DNA of 64,000 nucleotides from NCBI GenBank assembly GCA_003290165.1, contig QNQO01000537.1, positions 372,001 through 436,000 on the forward strand. Direction: 5' to 3'. Below, piece after piece: positions 30,475-44,069 of this stretch. Under the pieces are notes generated by a model that saw nothing but the letters and a program-made list of their open reading frames with translations, was not told the origin of the DNA and did not search any database. Made by a program: the position numbers and the translations under genes. The first letter of the stretch is position 1. Every line of letters starts with the position of its first letter. Source of the stretch: Berberis thunbergii (Eukaryota > Streptophyta > Magnoliopsida > Ranunculales > Berberidaceae).

Positions 30475-31728
30475 TCATGTTCTATGCATAAATTGGTTCA
30501 ATGTATCCTGTAAACTCTGAGTGTTAGAGGGACGTACATCTTGATTGAATTGAGGCCTACTAGCAGGAATTGGAGCTCGAGGGATAAAAATTGAGCATCC
30601 TTGATGTTGACCATGGGCCCATGAGAGATTAGGGTGTTTGGCTAAACCTGGATTGTAAAAATTTGAGTGTGGATTATAACCAGATTGCCTAAAGGTATTG
30701 AATGCATTGACTTGCTCAGCAAAATAAGCAGGGTACTCATTTTTCAAGTGACAGTCTGATGTGGAATGACTAGAACTTGAACATGCAACACAAACCTCGG
30801 ATGGAACATTGGTTTGGAGTGATGGCTGAGACTTTTCCAGATATGCATCAATCTTCTGTGCCATTATCATTACAACTACTTCCAATCTTGAAGGAGGAAG
30901 ATGAGGAGTAGATGATGTATCCCTTACTTCATACAAACCACCCTTTCGCCTATCCGAGTCTTTTCTTGAATAATCCCATTGTTGAGAATTTTCAGAAATA
31001 GCTTCAAAGAATTCCCAAATCTCATTAGCACTCATCTTCATAAGTGACCCACCACTAGTGGTGTCAATCATTCGACAGTTTTGATGGGTTAACGCGTCTT
31101 GAAAGTATTGAACCAAGCGCCACTTTTCAAAGCCGTGATGGGGACACCTAGCAATGAGTCAATTGAATCTTTCCCAACATTTATAGAAATGCTCACCCTC
31201 TTTCTGTTGAAAATTAGATATATATCTTCGGATGACATTTGTTTTATGAATAGAAAAATATTTTGTCAAAACTTTTCCTGATAGGGCATCCCAAGTGTCG
31301 ATGGTTCTAGTTTCTAATGATTTTAACCATGACTTCACCATATCTTTTAAAGAAAAGGGGAACAGCCTAAGACGAACTGAATCATTAGAACAATTGGGAT
31401 ATTTCAGAGTAGCACAAATTTCAAGAAACTCTTTGACATGAAGATATGGATCATCTTTTTCTAGACCATAAAAGGAAGGCAAAAGGTGGATAATTGATGG
31501 TTTTAGCTCAAAGCTACTTGCAGTGGTCTTGGGTAAGACAATGCAAGATGGGGTGTTATTGGAACGTGGAGAGAAATAATCCTTAAATGCTCTCTTCCCA
31601 GCCATTTCAGTGGTCTCACTCGACAAGGAGAAAGATTCTAGAAGGTCAATGGGGACTTCAGACAACTCTACAGGATCCTCTCGAATTAGTCTACCTCTCA
31701 AATCCCGTTCCAAAGAACGCATAAACAT
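30475..31728 (-). pseudogene. Athila-like gag region
   Basis: Two parts in one frame are separated by a stop at 31159-31161. Upstream is the gag core (PSIIHLLPSFYGLEKDDPYL, KDMVKSWLKSLE, QQKEGEHFYKCWERF); downstream are CPHHGFEKWRLVQYF, a degenerate zinc-knuckle-like CVACSSSSHSTSDC and a Pro/Gln-rich tail. The protein would form the virus-like particle. Confidence 0.8.
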
Positions 31729-31739
31729 GTCTACACCAA

Positions 31740-33055
31740 GTGTGGTTTGAAATGTTTGCTAACCTTAAAAAAAATCAAGCACAGACTCAAACACAATCAG
31801 CAACCAATTGATGCACAAGAAAAAATGCCTTCCTAAGCAATCAGTGTTTTTGAGATTAATTATCTTTTTATCTTTGGGGGATAGATTATTTCTTATGTAA
31901 TCTTTATATCAGAGTAATGGGTGCTACAAGATTATCATAAGAATGTATACTTTACACCACAAAGTTCAAAATCAGTAGGCTGGAGCTTTGTTTCAAAGAA
32001 ACCGGATTATCGCACAAGAGAAGGAGGTCACAATGGTCCAATTAAGTACTTAGATGTGAGAACGATGTGATGTTAAATGTATACTTGAGGCTTGTGTTCC
32101 TAACCCAAAACTGTTAGTTACACCAATTCTTCTTGTGGATCGTAGCTTACTTATGACTCGGCATACCGGGTAAATTACCCTTGTGGCAGTGGCCTCTCGG
32201 AGTTCATTGAATGATTAAACCCTTCGTCACTTTTAGCATTGGTCAACACAAAAATTATTAGATTTACCTTGGTCTTGGTTGTCCTATGAACACCGTGCCT
32301 AAAAGATGGCTCTATCTAACTTGCTAACTGATTTTAATTATGTTTGGCTATTGGTTGCACACAGCTGGAGTGATGAGATGAGGATATCAAGTCCCACCAG
32401 TTTCTATTTAGAAGTTTGGTCTGCTTATTATGAATTACTAAAGTTTAGCATCCACAATTACAGAAATTGAACAACCAATCACACAATTTCAAACAATTAC
32501 ACAAAGCACCCGGGTCGCTAATACATTGCGTGTGATAGAAGTACTTACAGTGTGCGTATTCCGTTTTGCACAAAAAGAATGTTCGACTTCTTTTTATCCA
32601 TTTCAATCAGCACACAAGCATATGCAATCAAATTACTGGTCTTGGTCTTAGAGGTCGGATTTCTAAAACATAAAAAAATTATTGGGGTAACAATTAAAAA
32701 TGTCCCTATAATTTCTTTTGACTTGGAAAATTTTGGGTTTTTTTTTTAGATGATTAAAAATGGAAAACAATAGAGTTTACAAAATTTATTACACCACACA
32801 CTCGTAAAATGAGGTGAAAATAAAATTAAAACTCTCTTCACAAAATAAAAAAAATTAAAATTAAAATTAAAAATTGCTTGATGTTTGCAGGATCGTCCAA
32901 TTTCCTCGAGAAGCGTGTATTCTGCAAAATCAAACAAATAACACGACATGAGTGTAAAAAAAACTTAACAAAATAAAAATAAAATTTTATTTTATTTTTC
33001 TGAATTTTTTTTAAATTAGTGAAAATAAATCTTAAATTCAATTACACCGTTACCT
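31740..33055. other. Leader of the Athila-like element, no gene
   Basis: AT-rich, with homopolymer runs around 32730-33020. Short frames here have no recognisable domain. It lies between the primer site and gag. Confidence 0.5.
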
Positions 33056-33076
33056 TCCCCGGCAACAGCGCCAAAA
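33056..33076 (-). promoter_or_regulatory. Primer binding site of the Athila-like element
   Basis: On the minus strand TTTGGCGCTGTTGCCGGGGA follows the LTR end after a few bases. It is one base from the TGGCGCCGTTGCCGGGGA found in many plant Tat/Athila elements, usually assigned to a tRNA-Asp primer. Confidence 0.75.
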
Positions 33077-33079
33077 ACT

Positions 33080-34504
33080 TGTTGCGGGTTTAACCGACCT
33101 AAATAAACATGCTAATTTGACCCACTTGTAATAACCGCAAGTGCACGGTATCGAACTGGTAGACAACGACAAGTACGGGTCGATCCCATGAGAAAGGTTG
33201 ATTAAATTGAATTTAATAATTTAATTAAACTAATTTGGGGAAAATGGGGGTTACAGTGCATAAAAATCCGAGTTAAAAAAAAGTCATAAAAATAACAATA
33301 AATAAAAGAAAATAGTTGAATGAAAACCACAATTTGTAAAATCTTTTTTAAGCTCCTAAAATTATATTCAATTTTTCTTATTATTCCAATTTCAAATAAA
33401 TGACTCTAGCAATGTATAAACTCCTAGCATTAATTGTCTTTTTATGGCACAATTAATCACAAGTTCAATTATTCAATTAAAACATGCTTGATTTATAATA
33501 TAATGTTTTTCTAACAACCTAAGATGCATAACATATTAGGTGAAAGTAAAATATTATAAATTGCGAATCAATTAATATTAATCATGGAATAATAAAGTAA
33601 AATGAAATTAATTCTAGAGTTTGAGACTTAATTCAGTGTGGTGTTACAGAGCATTCAGCAGCGTGCAAACAGGAACATGTCCATTGTGGCTTAGCAGATC
33701 CCAGTGGGTGCAAATAGTTCTGATCTTTCTCAGCCGAGGTGCTCTCAGCAAGGTCCACTGGGTGCCAGTAGCGTCAACTTGATTTAAGTCTCTGTGGTGG
33801 TGCGTGGTGCAACCGGTAACGGTGGTTGAAGATGAAGTGAAACAGGGTTGTCACGCCTCTGTTTCGGTGGAGTGAAGGAGAGAAAACAGAGATGGATAGG
33901 CTGTGGGTGGTGATTTTGCTTGGTTGGGATGGTGATGAGAATCACAAATTGTGAAGAAGAGGTTTTGGTATTTTGTATATTTTTTCTTTCCTTTTTCTTC
34001 TTCCCATTTCTTATTCATTTTTATTGTATTTATAGAGAATTAAGAAAATGAACTTTGACAAGTTAAGGGGAGGGTTCAATGAGTGATTTAACGCTTAAAT
34101 CAAACTAGAATCTTGGATAATTAAGAGAATATGCTTTGGGTTTGAGAAAATGAACTTGGACAAGTTAATGGGAGAGTTCAATGAGTGATTTAAGGTTTAA
34201 ATTAAACTAGAATCTTGGATAATTAAGAGAATATGCTTTAGGTTTGATTGAGTTTGGGTTTACGGATTTGGTTTTGGGTTTAGTTTTGAGTTTAGGTTAT
34301 GGGCTTAGGCTATTCTCACCTCTACTTCCTCTGAAGTCACCGTCTGTGATTTATTTATTGCATTTTTCTTTGATTTCTTCGTTATTGCTCCGAATTCTAC
34401 AAAAACACAAAATTTTAATAATTAATTTAAAATAAAATAAAACAAGAATTAACAAAAATATAATAAGAGGTAAAAAAATGTTATAATTATGTGATTATTA
34501 GTCA
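33080..34504 (-). repeat. 5' LTR of the Athila-like element
   Basis: 1425 bp on the minus strand, starting TGACTAATAATCAC and ending CCCGCAACA, with canonical TG and CA ends. The right border is ambiguous by up to four bases. Its last 200 bases match 1-199. Confidence 0.65.
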
Positions 34505-37500
34505 TATGGTCACTCTACAATTCTAAACCAATAGTAAAAATGTATTTTTGTCCCTTGTGTTGATACCCTTAAAAAATGTTTCTTTAATTTTACAAGCATT
34601 ATGGTTAGATACTTCTTACTTTGACAATTCTTATAAGCAAACAAAAAGTCCTAAATCAACAGTAAAAATTGCACTTTCCATTCCTTATTAAGCCACTGCC
34701 CCTCAAAAAACATGTTTCTTTAATTTTACATGCATCATCAGGGACAGATCTAAGGGGGTCAAGTGGGGGCAAACTTTTGTTTTGTTTTTGTTTTTTTTGT
34801 TTGTTTTGTTTTATTTTTTTCGATTTGCCCATCTTGCGACGCCGACGGCGCCATTTTTCCCCACCCCTTCCTCTCTCCTTTTGTTTTTAGCGATGCCGAC
34901 GACCCCACCTCGTCGTGACCATTTCTTATTTTCTGCCCCTTTAACTGTTTACTGCGATACCGACAACCAACGACCCTCCTCCCTTCGTCTCCTTCCCTCT
35001 TCGATTAATTTATTTCTCTTTCTCACCAATTTAATTTTTGCCTCTTAACTTTATACACCAATTTGATTTTTCTTCAATATATTTATCTTTTATGCTCCTA
35101 TAAAGTAGTTTGTTGGATTCATTTTTCTCCTCCATAGATTAGACAGAGTTTTGTTTAGAAATTTGTGTTTTGTATATATTTATGTATTGTTCAAATTTTA
35201 ACAAAAATTATGTTAATGTAATTTATTTTTTTTTAAAATAAACCTCCAGTGAGGAGGGGCAACTATGGGATGTCAGACCTTTATTACTTATCAAAAAATT
35301 GATTTACAACCAAAACAGGGGTACATTACGACTTTACCCGTATAAAAACCGAGCAAAAAATGACAATAAACCTTGCCCAAAGCTAAATTATCGCTACCCC
35401 CAACCACAAGCTGGTTGATAAGATATGAAGATAAAAGCCCACTCACAATCACTTAAAACAAACCAAAAGACAAGCATTTTAGCATAAAGAAACATAAAAA
35501 AATGCGCCAAACACCACTCTCATTTCCTGCAACCAGACTCGCATACCATAGAGTGGCTCTGCAAGCGTGCCTAGCATCAGCTACAGTGCCGAGCTCTGCC
35601 AAGTGAGAGTGCCAAGACCACCGTAGCACATCTCCCACACCAGGCTAAATCTGTTGCGCAGACAGCGTCCCCATTGACATTGCCGCACCATATAGCATCA
35701 AAAGTCGCACCACCAGGCCTCAGCAACGCCCGAGTAGTCAGCTCTTTGTCATTGATCCAGCCGTCCAAATCGCAAATTGCAACACTTCCACACATATCCA
35801 AACTGCAGAATCTGTCCAAGAGTCACTTCCACACCTAGCCAAAACCGCAGATTGCAAGAGCTTGCAATTTGCAAATTCAAACGTGACATAAATTACCAAA
35901 ACAGCAGCAGCGAAACACTCTGTCTAGTGAGACAGAGTACTCTGTCCAGAATGCTTATCTTGCCATCGCCATAACCTGCAAGCAAAACCACAAAACAAAT
36001 GTTACCTCACAAAATCCAGCACTTCACGCCAGCCCCAAGCACGCAGACCACTGCAACGCAACATCTCAGCATGCCACGCAACCGCGCCCAGCAGCCTCCA
36101 TCGCGCCTCAGCCTTACCAACAGTCCAGACCGCAAACCAGTCCGCAGCAGTCAGTCCACAACAATCAATCCAGTCCAGAACCTCTCCGTACTCTGAAAAA
36201 CAGGGAATACTCTGTTTTACAACAGAGTCCCCTGCCAGCGCTCGGTTCCAAGACCTAACAATGCCCATTCTCGCTATGTCTACCCTTCCCCGTGACGTAT
36301 GTATGTCGTATGCCATCGGTCAAGCACTGATAATCCTGCCACTCTCTTAGGAAGATCATTCGCAGTGAAAGAAACAGTCTTATGATCTCGTTGTGCTCTA
36401 TCTGCTAAAGCATCCGCCACCGCGTTGGCTTCTCTATAAATGTGGGAACAATCTAAAGTCATTTGTGCCGCCAAAAATTGGATTTCTTTCAAAATATTCT
36501 CCAAATCCCATGGTATCTTGAAATTGCCCTTAAACCATCCACAAACAATTGCCGAATCCGTCTGAACAATCACTTGTTTAAAATCCAAAGAGACAAAGGC
36601 GGAGTCCTTCAACTAGAGCCAGAATTTTTGCTTTATTAGTTGAGCCTGCACCAAAAATTATTTGCTTTTCCACAACACAAAACACCCCGAGAGTCTCTAA
36701 TGATCACACCTCCCGCATCTATGTTCTTACGGGAGGACCCATCCACATTGAGAGCGACAAAATCTGGCGGAGGGGGATGCCAGAAAACAAATCTACTTAG
36801 CTTTCTCAAAACTGGAATTTCTTGTATCCCCAAAGCGCATAATGGATCCTTTTGCCAGCTGACTTGCTTAGGCGTTATAAAATTGTTTGCTAAGTGTAGA
36901 TTACGTCGAATATTCAAAATCACAAAAGCAGGATAAGGGGCAGCATTTTCATATACACATTTGCATTTTCATATAATGTAATTAACTATTATATTATCAT
37001 TAATTAACTATGATTCATTATTCCGTCCCCTTTCAACAAAAATTCTGACTCCGTCAGTCTACATCATGCTTAGATATTCCTTACCTTGACAATTCTTATA
37101 AGTAAACCAAAATGTCCTAAACAAACAGTAAAATGTACTAAACAAACAGTAAAATGTACTATTACCCCTTAAAAATCTAAGTACCAAACGTCCTAAACTA
37201 ACAGTAAAATGTACTAAACAAACAGTGAAATGTACTATTGCCCCTTAAAAATCTAAGTACCAAATGTCCTAGACAAACAGTAAAATGTACTATTACCCCT
37301 TAAAAAAACACTGTTTCTTTAGTTTTACATGCACCATGGTTAGATATTCCTCACCCTCTATCCAAATTTCAAACTTAGCAATTGGACAGTTAACAAAAGA
37401 GGAAAAAAAAAGAATCTTGTAATGAGAACTCATAACAATGTGTCCACCAAATGAGTATCAGGATTGTTAGCTACAAATGTGTAAGATTTGGTAAAAGTAA

Positions 37501-39584
37501 GACCTGAAGGGTTAGACTGGTATTGAAGAAGGGTGGTTGGTGGACATAACTTTCATGCATTCAACACGTTTTTGGTACAATATCTATTCAAAAAGTCATG
37601 GCTAAGAAAATTCAACCTAGCTGCATTACTTCAGGCTAAATACATGTATACCAATCTGTATCATTTTCTTCGTTAGCATATGCTGAGTGCTTCCTAGAAT
37701 ATACTCCAAGTTCATGGCTTATTTTCTGTATCCCACTGTATTGCACAAGGGTTATTTTCTGCATGCATCCAGAAAGAATTAATGAACAATATCTTTTTTT
37801 AAAAGGTAGACATGGTTTTGATTGGATATCAAAACTATTAAACTCCTCTGGCAAGATTCGAACATTGGACTTGTGATAACATTCGTCACAAGTCTATCAG
37901 CTGAGCTATTACCTTGTTTGCATTCGAACAATGTCATCTTGATTTCAATTTTGGTAGTAAACCCCAAAAGATAGTATGGAGCAAAATAAAAGGTAGAATG
38001 AAACAAACTGAGAAAAATTTGAAATCGACAAAAGAAACTTTTAAGCTCAATCCATTGCTAGTGCTTTCGCATTATTGCACCCGTAAGAGACGCGCTACAC
38101 CAAAATTTGTACTGTACAACCTAGAAATATTTCGAGAACGTGACTATAACGTGTAAATGTACTGCCAAAACCAAAACCAAAACCAAAACCATGAAAATGT
38201 GCTGCAAAAAACAACACATATCGTGTATGGCCATGCAGAAATTCTAAATGGCCTGGGAAATTCAGCCTGGGTTGACTGCCTGGGGGGCGAATTTAGACTA
38301 TTGCCCCCCCCCTCTTTAACAACTTTTGAAAAAGGTGTTTAAAAAGGAGGGGGCAAAAGTGTAAATTCACCCCCTCCCAGGCAGCAGCCTCGCTGATTTC
38401 CCAGGCCAGCTAGAATTACTCATGGCCATGATACGCCCAACATAGAGGAAAACCATTTTGTTCCAAGAGATTTTTACTTATTCACACATAACTTTGAATG
38501 CTTACATTGTAGTGTTAATCGTAAACAAATAAAAATTCAAGTCAAAAGATACAATAATCACCTAGTAGTTATCCCACATGTCATGTCTAATCATACTGAA
38601 AAGCGTCGCAAGGAAAAAAAAAATTCTCTAATCACATGCTCCAATTCTAGGCAGCATGCTTTATAGTCACTTTTGGGTTTTTTACACTTCTACCCTTTCT
38701 ATAGATAATATTTGTGATTGTGTTTTAAAGAGAATGGGTAAAAGTGTAAAAACACCCAAGTCCGGTTAAAAAATGGCTTTAAAGTCTGGTGGCCTATACA
38801 AACTCAATCACATGATAGTTAATCCACATGTCATGATCTTATTGGACAATGCGACAAGGCACAAAAAATTCAATGAAATAAAAAATTGTCCACGCATCAA
38901 GTAAAAAAAGATAATATCGAATTCAAATTAATTGCTTAAAACATGTAATGTAAAACCTCACATTGAAGTTGATACGATTGTTCTAACACTGTTATGTGCT
39001 TTTGATTCCAATTTTGCTAGCAAACCCCTTAAAGACAGCGTTGAGCATAAAGCTCAAGCCATTACAAGTGCTTTTAGTATTATTAGTGGATCGAAGAGAG
39101 ACACTACACTTATGCAGTGTTAGAGCCTAGAAATGTAATGACGTCTTTGTTGGAGGAACAATGTTTTGGTCTGCGTCCATTCATCACAGACAAAAACACC
39201 TCCGGCTGAAAATAGTATGGTCATTCTCTTTCAAATAAATGTGGGGCAAGAACAACCTCCTTTTCGCGTTGTTTCCAATATTGAACTAACAGTATGGTAC
39301 ATTGATTTATGAGTTTTTAAGTTTTCGAAAAGTAAGTCTCCACCACGACGATAGATCACCATCTTCTAAAATATGGCAATTAGCTAGAATTTCGGATTAA
39401 TATTAATGCCCTTATTATATGTTACTTGTTAGTTTATATTTGCCTTTTTTCAAGGACTTTAATGTGTGTACCCAACACTCACGGGTGATGTGTGATAGAT
39501 ACAATGTCAGATCTGTGTGTTACAAATCACGTGTATTGATTTTGCTTTAATATTTTAATTTCTTGAATATAAAGCGAACAAATA
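34505..39584. repeat. Block X of unit B, segmental duplicate of 200-5284
   Basis: Nearly identical to unit A at an offset of about 34300, including the hAT-like element (34739-37059), LINE fragment (35250-36940), tandem repeat (37095-37310), tRNA-like sequence (37845-37913) and two MITEs (38229-38427 and 38648-38797). Differences are scattered single bases and small indels. At 39584/39585 the sequence jumps to PPO exon 2. Confidence 0.93.
36280..36923 (-). pseudogene. LINE RNase H-like fragment, unit B copy
   Basis: The counterpart of 1983-2535, with the same frameshift between its two halves (NVDGSSRKN and VQTDSAIVCGWF) and a further frame difference after DSRGV. It is a non-functional remnant. 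Confidence 0.72.
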
Positions 39585-40040
39585 CCAAGCACAACAACAG
39601 AGCCAACTACAACACCAACTTTGAGTACAGTTAGTGCCTTTGGAACCAAGCCTCGTGCACTCACAACCACTATACGAGCTTTAGTGAACAGACCAAAGAC
39701 ATCTCGTACTGCAGACGAGAAACAAGCAGCATCAGAAGTGCTAGTGATCAACAACATTGACTACGATGATCAAGAACATGCACGGTTTGATGTGTACATA
39801 GCAAAACCTACAAATCGCAACCAAGTGAGCTCTGACTTGGGTGAAAAGGCTGGGAGCTATGTGAAGATTCCAAACTCCCATGCCAAGAAGAAGGTCACGA
39901 ATACCAGAAGGCTGGGGATAACCAACTTGTTGACAGACATTGATGCGGATTCATCGGATAACTTTGTGGTTAGCTTGGTTCCAAGACTTGGTGATGTGAC
40001 CATTGGTGGGCTTAGTCTTGAACTGGTTCAGTCAAGTTAA
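39585..40040 (+). pseudogene. PPO-B remnant, exon 2 only
   Basis: It begins inside the Thr-rich linker (ACCAAGCACAACAACAG) and continues to the normal TAA, encoding the KFDV-type domain with RFDVYI intact and no stops. Promoter, transit peptide, copper domain, intron and the first part of exon 2 are gone. Compared with unit A, about 2.9 kb (5285-8202) is missing, and the upstream block is fused directly to exon 2. The coding sequence left is essentially identical to PPO-A. Without copper sites it cannot be an oxidase. Confidence 0.93.
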
Positions 40041-40128
40041 TTGAATAAAGAAATGTCATAGTATCATTGTTGAAGAGTTGAAATCCTATCTATGTAATAA
40101 TCTTTCTACTCATGCCGTAGGTTGTGTA

Positions 40129-40185
40129 ATTGTCAAAGAAAAAATCTAATTTGCGAGGGAAGCAGCGAGGGACCCCACAGGGGAA
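40129..40185. mobile_element. Left half of the MITE split by CACTA-like element 1
   Basis: It ends GCGAGGGACCCCACAGGGGAA immediately before CTACTACAAATAT. The right half resumes at 47269 with GAGCCGTCTATTCC. Confidence 0.75.
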
Positions 40186-40849
40186 CTACTACAAATATAG
40201 GCTTGCATAGCGCTTAAAAATAGGCTTAGATAGCGCTTTTTAGCGCTATCTACCGCTACGGTAGCTTAGATAGCGCTCAAAAAAGCGCTATGCAAGGCGC
40301 GTACTTGAATAGCGCTTCGTTAGATAGCGTTTATATTAAGCGCTATCTAAGCGTTGATTTTTTTTTTTAATTAACTTCAATAGCGCCTTAGAAAGCGCTA
40401 TGTAAGCGCTAATTTTTTTTTTTTAAATTAGCTTGCATAGCGCTTTGATGAGCGCTATTTAATTTTGTTGATTTTTTTTAATTAGCTTCAATAGCGCTAA
40501 AGCGCTATTTAATTTCGGTGAATTTTTTTTATTAACTTTGATTTGTTTTTTCTATTTTTCCGATACCGATTTTCTGGGCTAAATATAATATTTAATATAA
40601 TAATGACAACATTCAATCAATCAATAAAGACACAACATGATAACTAACTGTTTCTCATTCATTCAAAATATAATTTAAGCATTCATACAAAGTGCAGCAG
40701 GTAATGGGACCCCTAGCTGTTTCTCAAATTCTCATCTACCAGTCAATATATAACACGATCGTACACACCTAAATGATCAACTGCACATCATTGATGTCCA
40801 AACCCCTAGCTGCCACATTGATGTCCAAACCCCTAGCTGCCATATCTGA

Positions 40850-41460
40850 CTGGAATCTCCATGGCCTTCTTCATATTAGCTGGAAGAGGGGCTTCGATTG
40901 CTCTCATCAACGACATTTCTCGTATCGACTGAGGTGACCTATTGAGTTATTGCTTCAATGAAAACTTGGCTCGTTGCAGGGATTCCAATACACCCCCCAA
41001 CTCAATAGGAATCTCGTGACATGGTCTTGCTACTTGGATTTCAGTCCCTGATGATTCACCTTTGTAGATACTCCCATTCATTTGAAAGAAGAGAACTTCT
41101 GCCGTGCAAGGTGCTCAGAGGGCCCATTTGAATGAGACAAGTTGTTCGCTGACCACTCTTGCCTTTGGGTCTCATTTGCTTTAGCCTCCAGGTTTTCTTG
41201 GCCAGAGAATGAAAATTCAGGGGAACCAGTTTTCGGTCCATGTGTGGAGCTGTTAAATTGTTGCTCCTGTGAACTTCTGCTTTCAACATGTGGAGGAAGG
41301 AATCTGCCAGGAACTGATTTAACCATTGCATCTCCAGAATGGCAAACCTTTTGCACAACCTTCTTTTCTCCTTGGCTAGGTGAAGGAACAGTATAACCAG
41401 TCTCTGCAGCTTCTACCCTGACCTCATCTCTTTCTTCGGTGACATCAGACTGATTCCCAT
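40850..41460 (-). pseudogene. Captured fragment of an unrecognised plant gene
   Basis: Minus-strand frames give exon-like protein. One stretch, SRSSQEQQFNSSTHGPKTG to NETQRQEWSANNLSHS, is Ser/Gln-rich. Another, through a small frame change near 41085, ends ELGGVLESLQRAKFSLKQ. A third reads SLMRAIEAPLPANMKKAMEI. I do not recognise the family. It continues further right than the unit A copy. Confidence 0.5.
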
Positions 41461-41469
41461 GTTCATATG

Positions 41470-43940
41470 AATCCTGTTCATTTCAACAAGAACTCATCAG
41501 TTAGTGCAAGAGATGACCAATCTGAACAAAATATGTGCATCATCAATCAATAAATCTAGTCTATAGAAATTTCACGAGGAAGTGATCCAGATCAAAGTGA
41601 AATGTATACAAGTGCAGCCTAGTGCTACAAATACTGGCAAGGTTATTCAACAACTAAAGTTGACGCTAATTACAGATTTCAAATATATATTGTTTAAGAA
41701 GGGCGATTAACTGAAACAGAGCATAAGGAAAACTTAGGTAATGCACCTAAATCAAATCCCATCCAAGAAGAACGAATAATCAATGTGTCTTAATACAAGG
41801 ACAGATACCACATCACATGCCATTGAATGACTGACAAACTGGCTAATATACATCATCAAATAGCTCTCGAGATTGCTCCTTGCTACACATGTTTAAATTT
41901 TGGGATGAACTGATATTTTTAAAGGTGATTTCTTCACCCAAAGAATCACTCCAACAAAAATCAAAATATAATGTGTGAACTGTTGAACTTGGTTCCCTCC
42001 CATTCTAGAGTGAGTAAAATTTTGGTAAGTAGCATTTAGATCTCTCTGAGAAATCATAAAATCTAAGGTTCAATGGTAACTGTGCCATGTCAATCCATAA
42101 TCTCTGATTTAGAGTAAACCAGATAAAAGCGTTGAAACAATCGAGATCATGAAAGTCAACAAAATCAATGCACCAAATAAGCAAATTGAAGGACCACCAT
42201 ACACCAGCTCAACAATGAAGTAGTAGTTAATGAAAATATCTCTTCAAATATGGAGCACAACTGGTAGTGTTTAAAAGAAAACTTCCCCGCTAACTCGACA
42301 TTTTTGGATAGATAGACTTCACCCCATGCATTCCTTCAAATGAAACCTCTTCAAATGAAACTGCACGATCAATCTTTCCACCATGCATTCCTTCAAATCT
42401 CTGTGCACACAAGAAACAAAACATTCAATTGATTCAATTACTGCAACTAATCAACATATTAGTAGCAATAACATTAGAGACTGTTACACATACCTTGAGT
42501 TGAATTACAAGGATGTTAGGTGCTTTCAGTATAGACATTTAAGTAATGAGCTTCCAGTTTCAAATACAGCTAGCTGCTGCAAGATCAGCAGAATAAGAAG
42601 CAAAAAATCCAGTCAGCTGGTAGAATGCCAATTAAATGACCTCCTAACTTCAATGACAAATGGATTGAATGAGAACCTGAATTGTACTTCAAGATTCCTG
42701 ATATTACCCCTTATACAGATTGTTTACCAATTTCTTCAGCTTCTCTGTTGTGAATTTAAAGTAAACTTGATAGTAATTATTGTTTGTAGCTTACCTTCCC
42801 TATGGAGCATGCTAGTGGGGCCTCTGTCACGTGCATATCATTATCTCATCATAATAGGAACTTTACTGTTTGACAATGCATGATTCCCTTCTACCTCCAT
42901 AATAGGAACTTTCGAAGTCTAATCCTGCATATACCTTAAAGTATGGAATTCATACTAAGTACATTCAAATCCTGACAAAAGGAAGAATGATATTTATATG
43001 AAGAATGATTCAATTGAATGTTCTTCACTTGGTAGCTGATGGATGCCAATGTTACAACTTCATTCTGTATATGTAACCTTTCTTTTGCTTCAACTGTCAG
43101 GTGAAGCCCATCACTCCAGTGTCTCCCCTGTCAAAACATGTAACAATCAAGAACATGCATAGTCATATTCAATTGACTAAAGAGGGACTAAAGAAGAGGA
43201 AGAAAGGAATCTAGCCACTAAAAACAAAAGACTGGATGAAGGAAAACATGCATACAATGTAATGCAGATCTTGCTTAAATGCTGCTGCTATTTTTTGTAG
43301 CTTTATAATATCGATAACTTGGTTTCTCTGTAGAGTAGTTGGCACCTGCTGCTGCTATTTTTTGCAGTTTTGCAGTGTAATGCAATTGTATTCTGCATGC
43401 TATGAGATGGCAACTGCTGCTGCTGAGGCACATAAGGCATGGATTTTGGTAGGGAAGTTGGTAGTGGCTTCCTTTCATTGCACTGCTGGGACTGCATACC
43501 CTGAAATGTGGTAGAAGTTCATAACCAAAAAAGACCATTAATAAAGGTAAAATCATTTTTGAAAACTAAACAATAAACATGCACTCTAAGACCATACAAG
43601 GAGAAAAAAAAAGTGCATCCCTAGAGCTCTCAAGATATCGTATTTTAGGTTTACTAGACCACTTTCATGTCTTCAAATCACATGTATCACACAGTGAAAC
43701 AAATAAACAAATATTCCTGTGAAAATATATGTTTCTTAAAAATTATATGTTTCTTATAGAGAATTCAGTTATATTCTACTCATCGTGCAAGCTACGCTAT
43801 ACAGGTATCTTCCTTTTAGGGCTACTGACTGTGTTCTACCATGACCTCCTTACATTGCAGGGCATAATTATGAAAGATGCACCACCATGGCTATAACAGT
43901 TTGCATTACATGCCTCAGAGATTGTAACCAAGTTATACTT
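41470..43940. other. Interior of CACTA-like element 1, mostly intron-like
   Basis: AT-rich with no clear exons. A Gln-rich minus-strand stretch (SMPYVPQQQQLPSHSMQN) at 43303-43497 may be another captured exon. Short frames such as 42383-42883 lack domains. Confidence 0.4.
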
Positions 43941-43942
43941 AC

Positions 43943-43999
43943 CGCCATTCAACCATAGGACCAGAGGCCTTTCTTCAGGTTGCCAATGCAGATAACACA
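43943..43999 (-). pseudogene. Captured exon, probable serine carboxypeptidase-like
   Basis: A short exon reading VCYLHWQPEERPLVLWLNGG, bounded by an acceptor (TTTGCAG) and a donor (GTAAGT). PLVLWLNGG is the strongly conserved stretch just before the oxyanion-hole region of serine carboxypeptidases. The next residues, which would complete the motif, are not present after the donor. It is only one exon of a gene of many exons, so it is not functional alone. Confidence 0.55.
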
Positions 44000-44069
44000 C
44001 TGCAAATAATGCATTGATTGCTGCCTTCTTCCTGACAAACAGATAAATTGAATAACAAGCTTCCAATGA

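Larger units (their letters stand above)
27611..34504 (-). mobile_element. Decayed Athila-like Ty3/gypsy element
   Basis: Minus-strand order: 5' LTR (33080-34504), primer site, long AT-rich leader, gag, protease, RT-RNase H and the start of integrase. It is cut off within integrase at about 27625, and no 3' LTR is seen. Many stops and at least one pair of frameshifts interrupt the frame, so it is old. The LTR end at 34504 adjoins block X of unit B, and the same LTR end is at 1-199. Confidence 0.8.
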
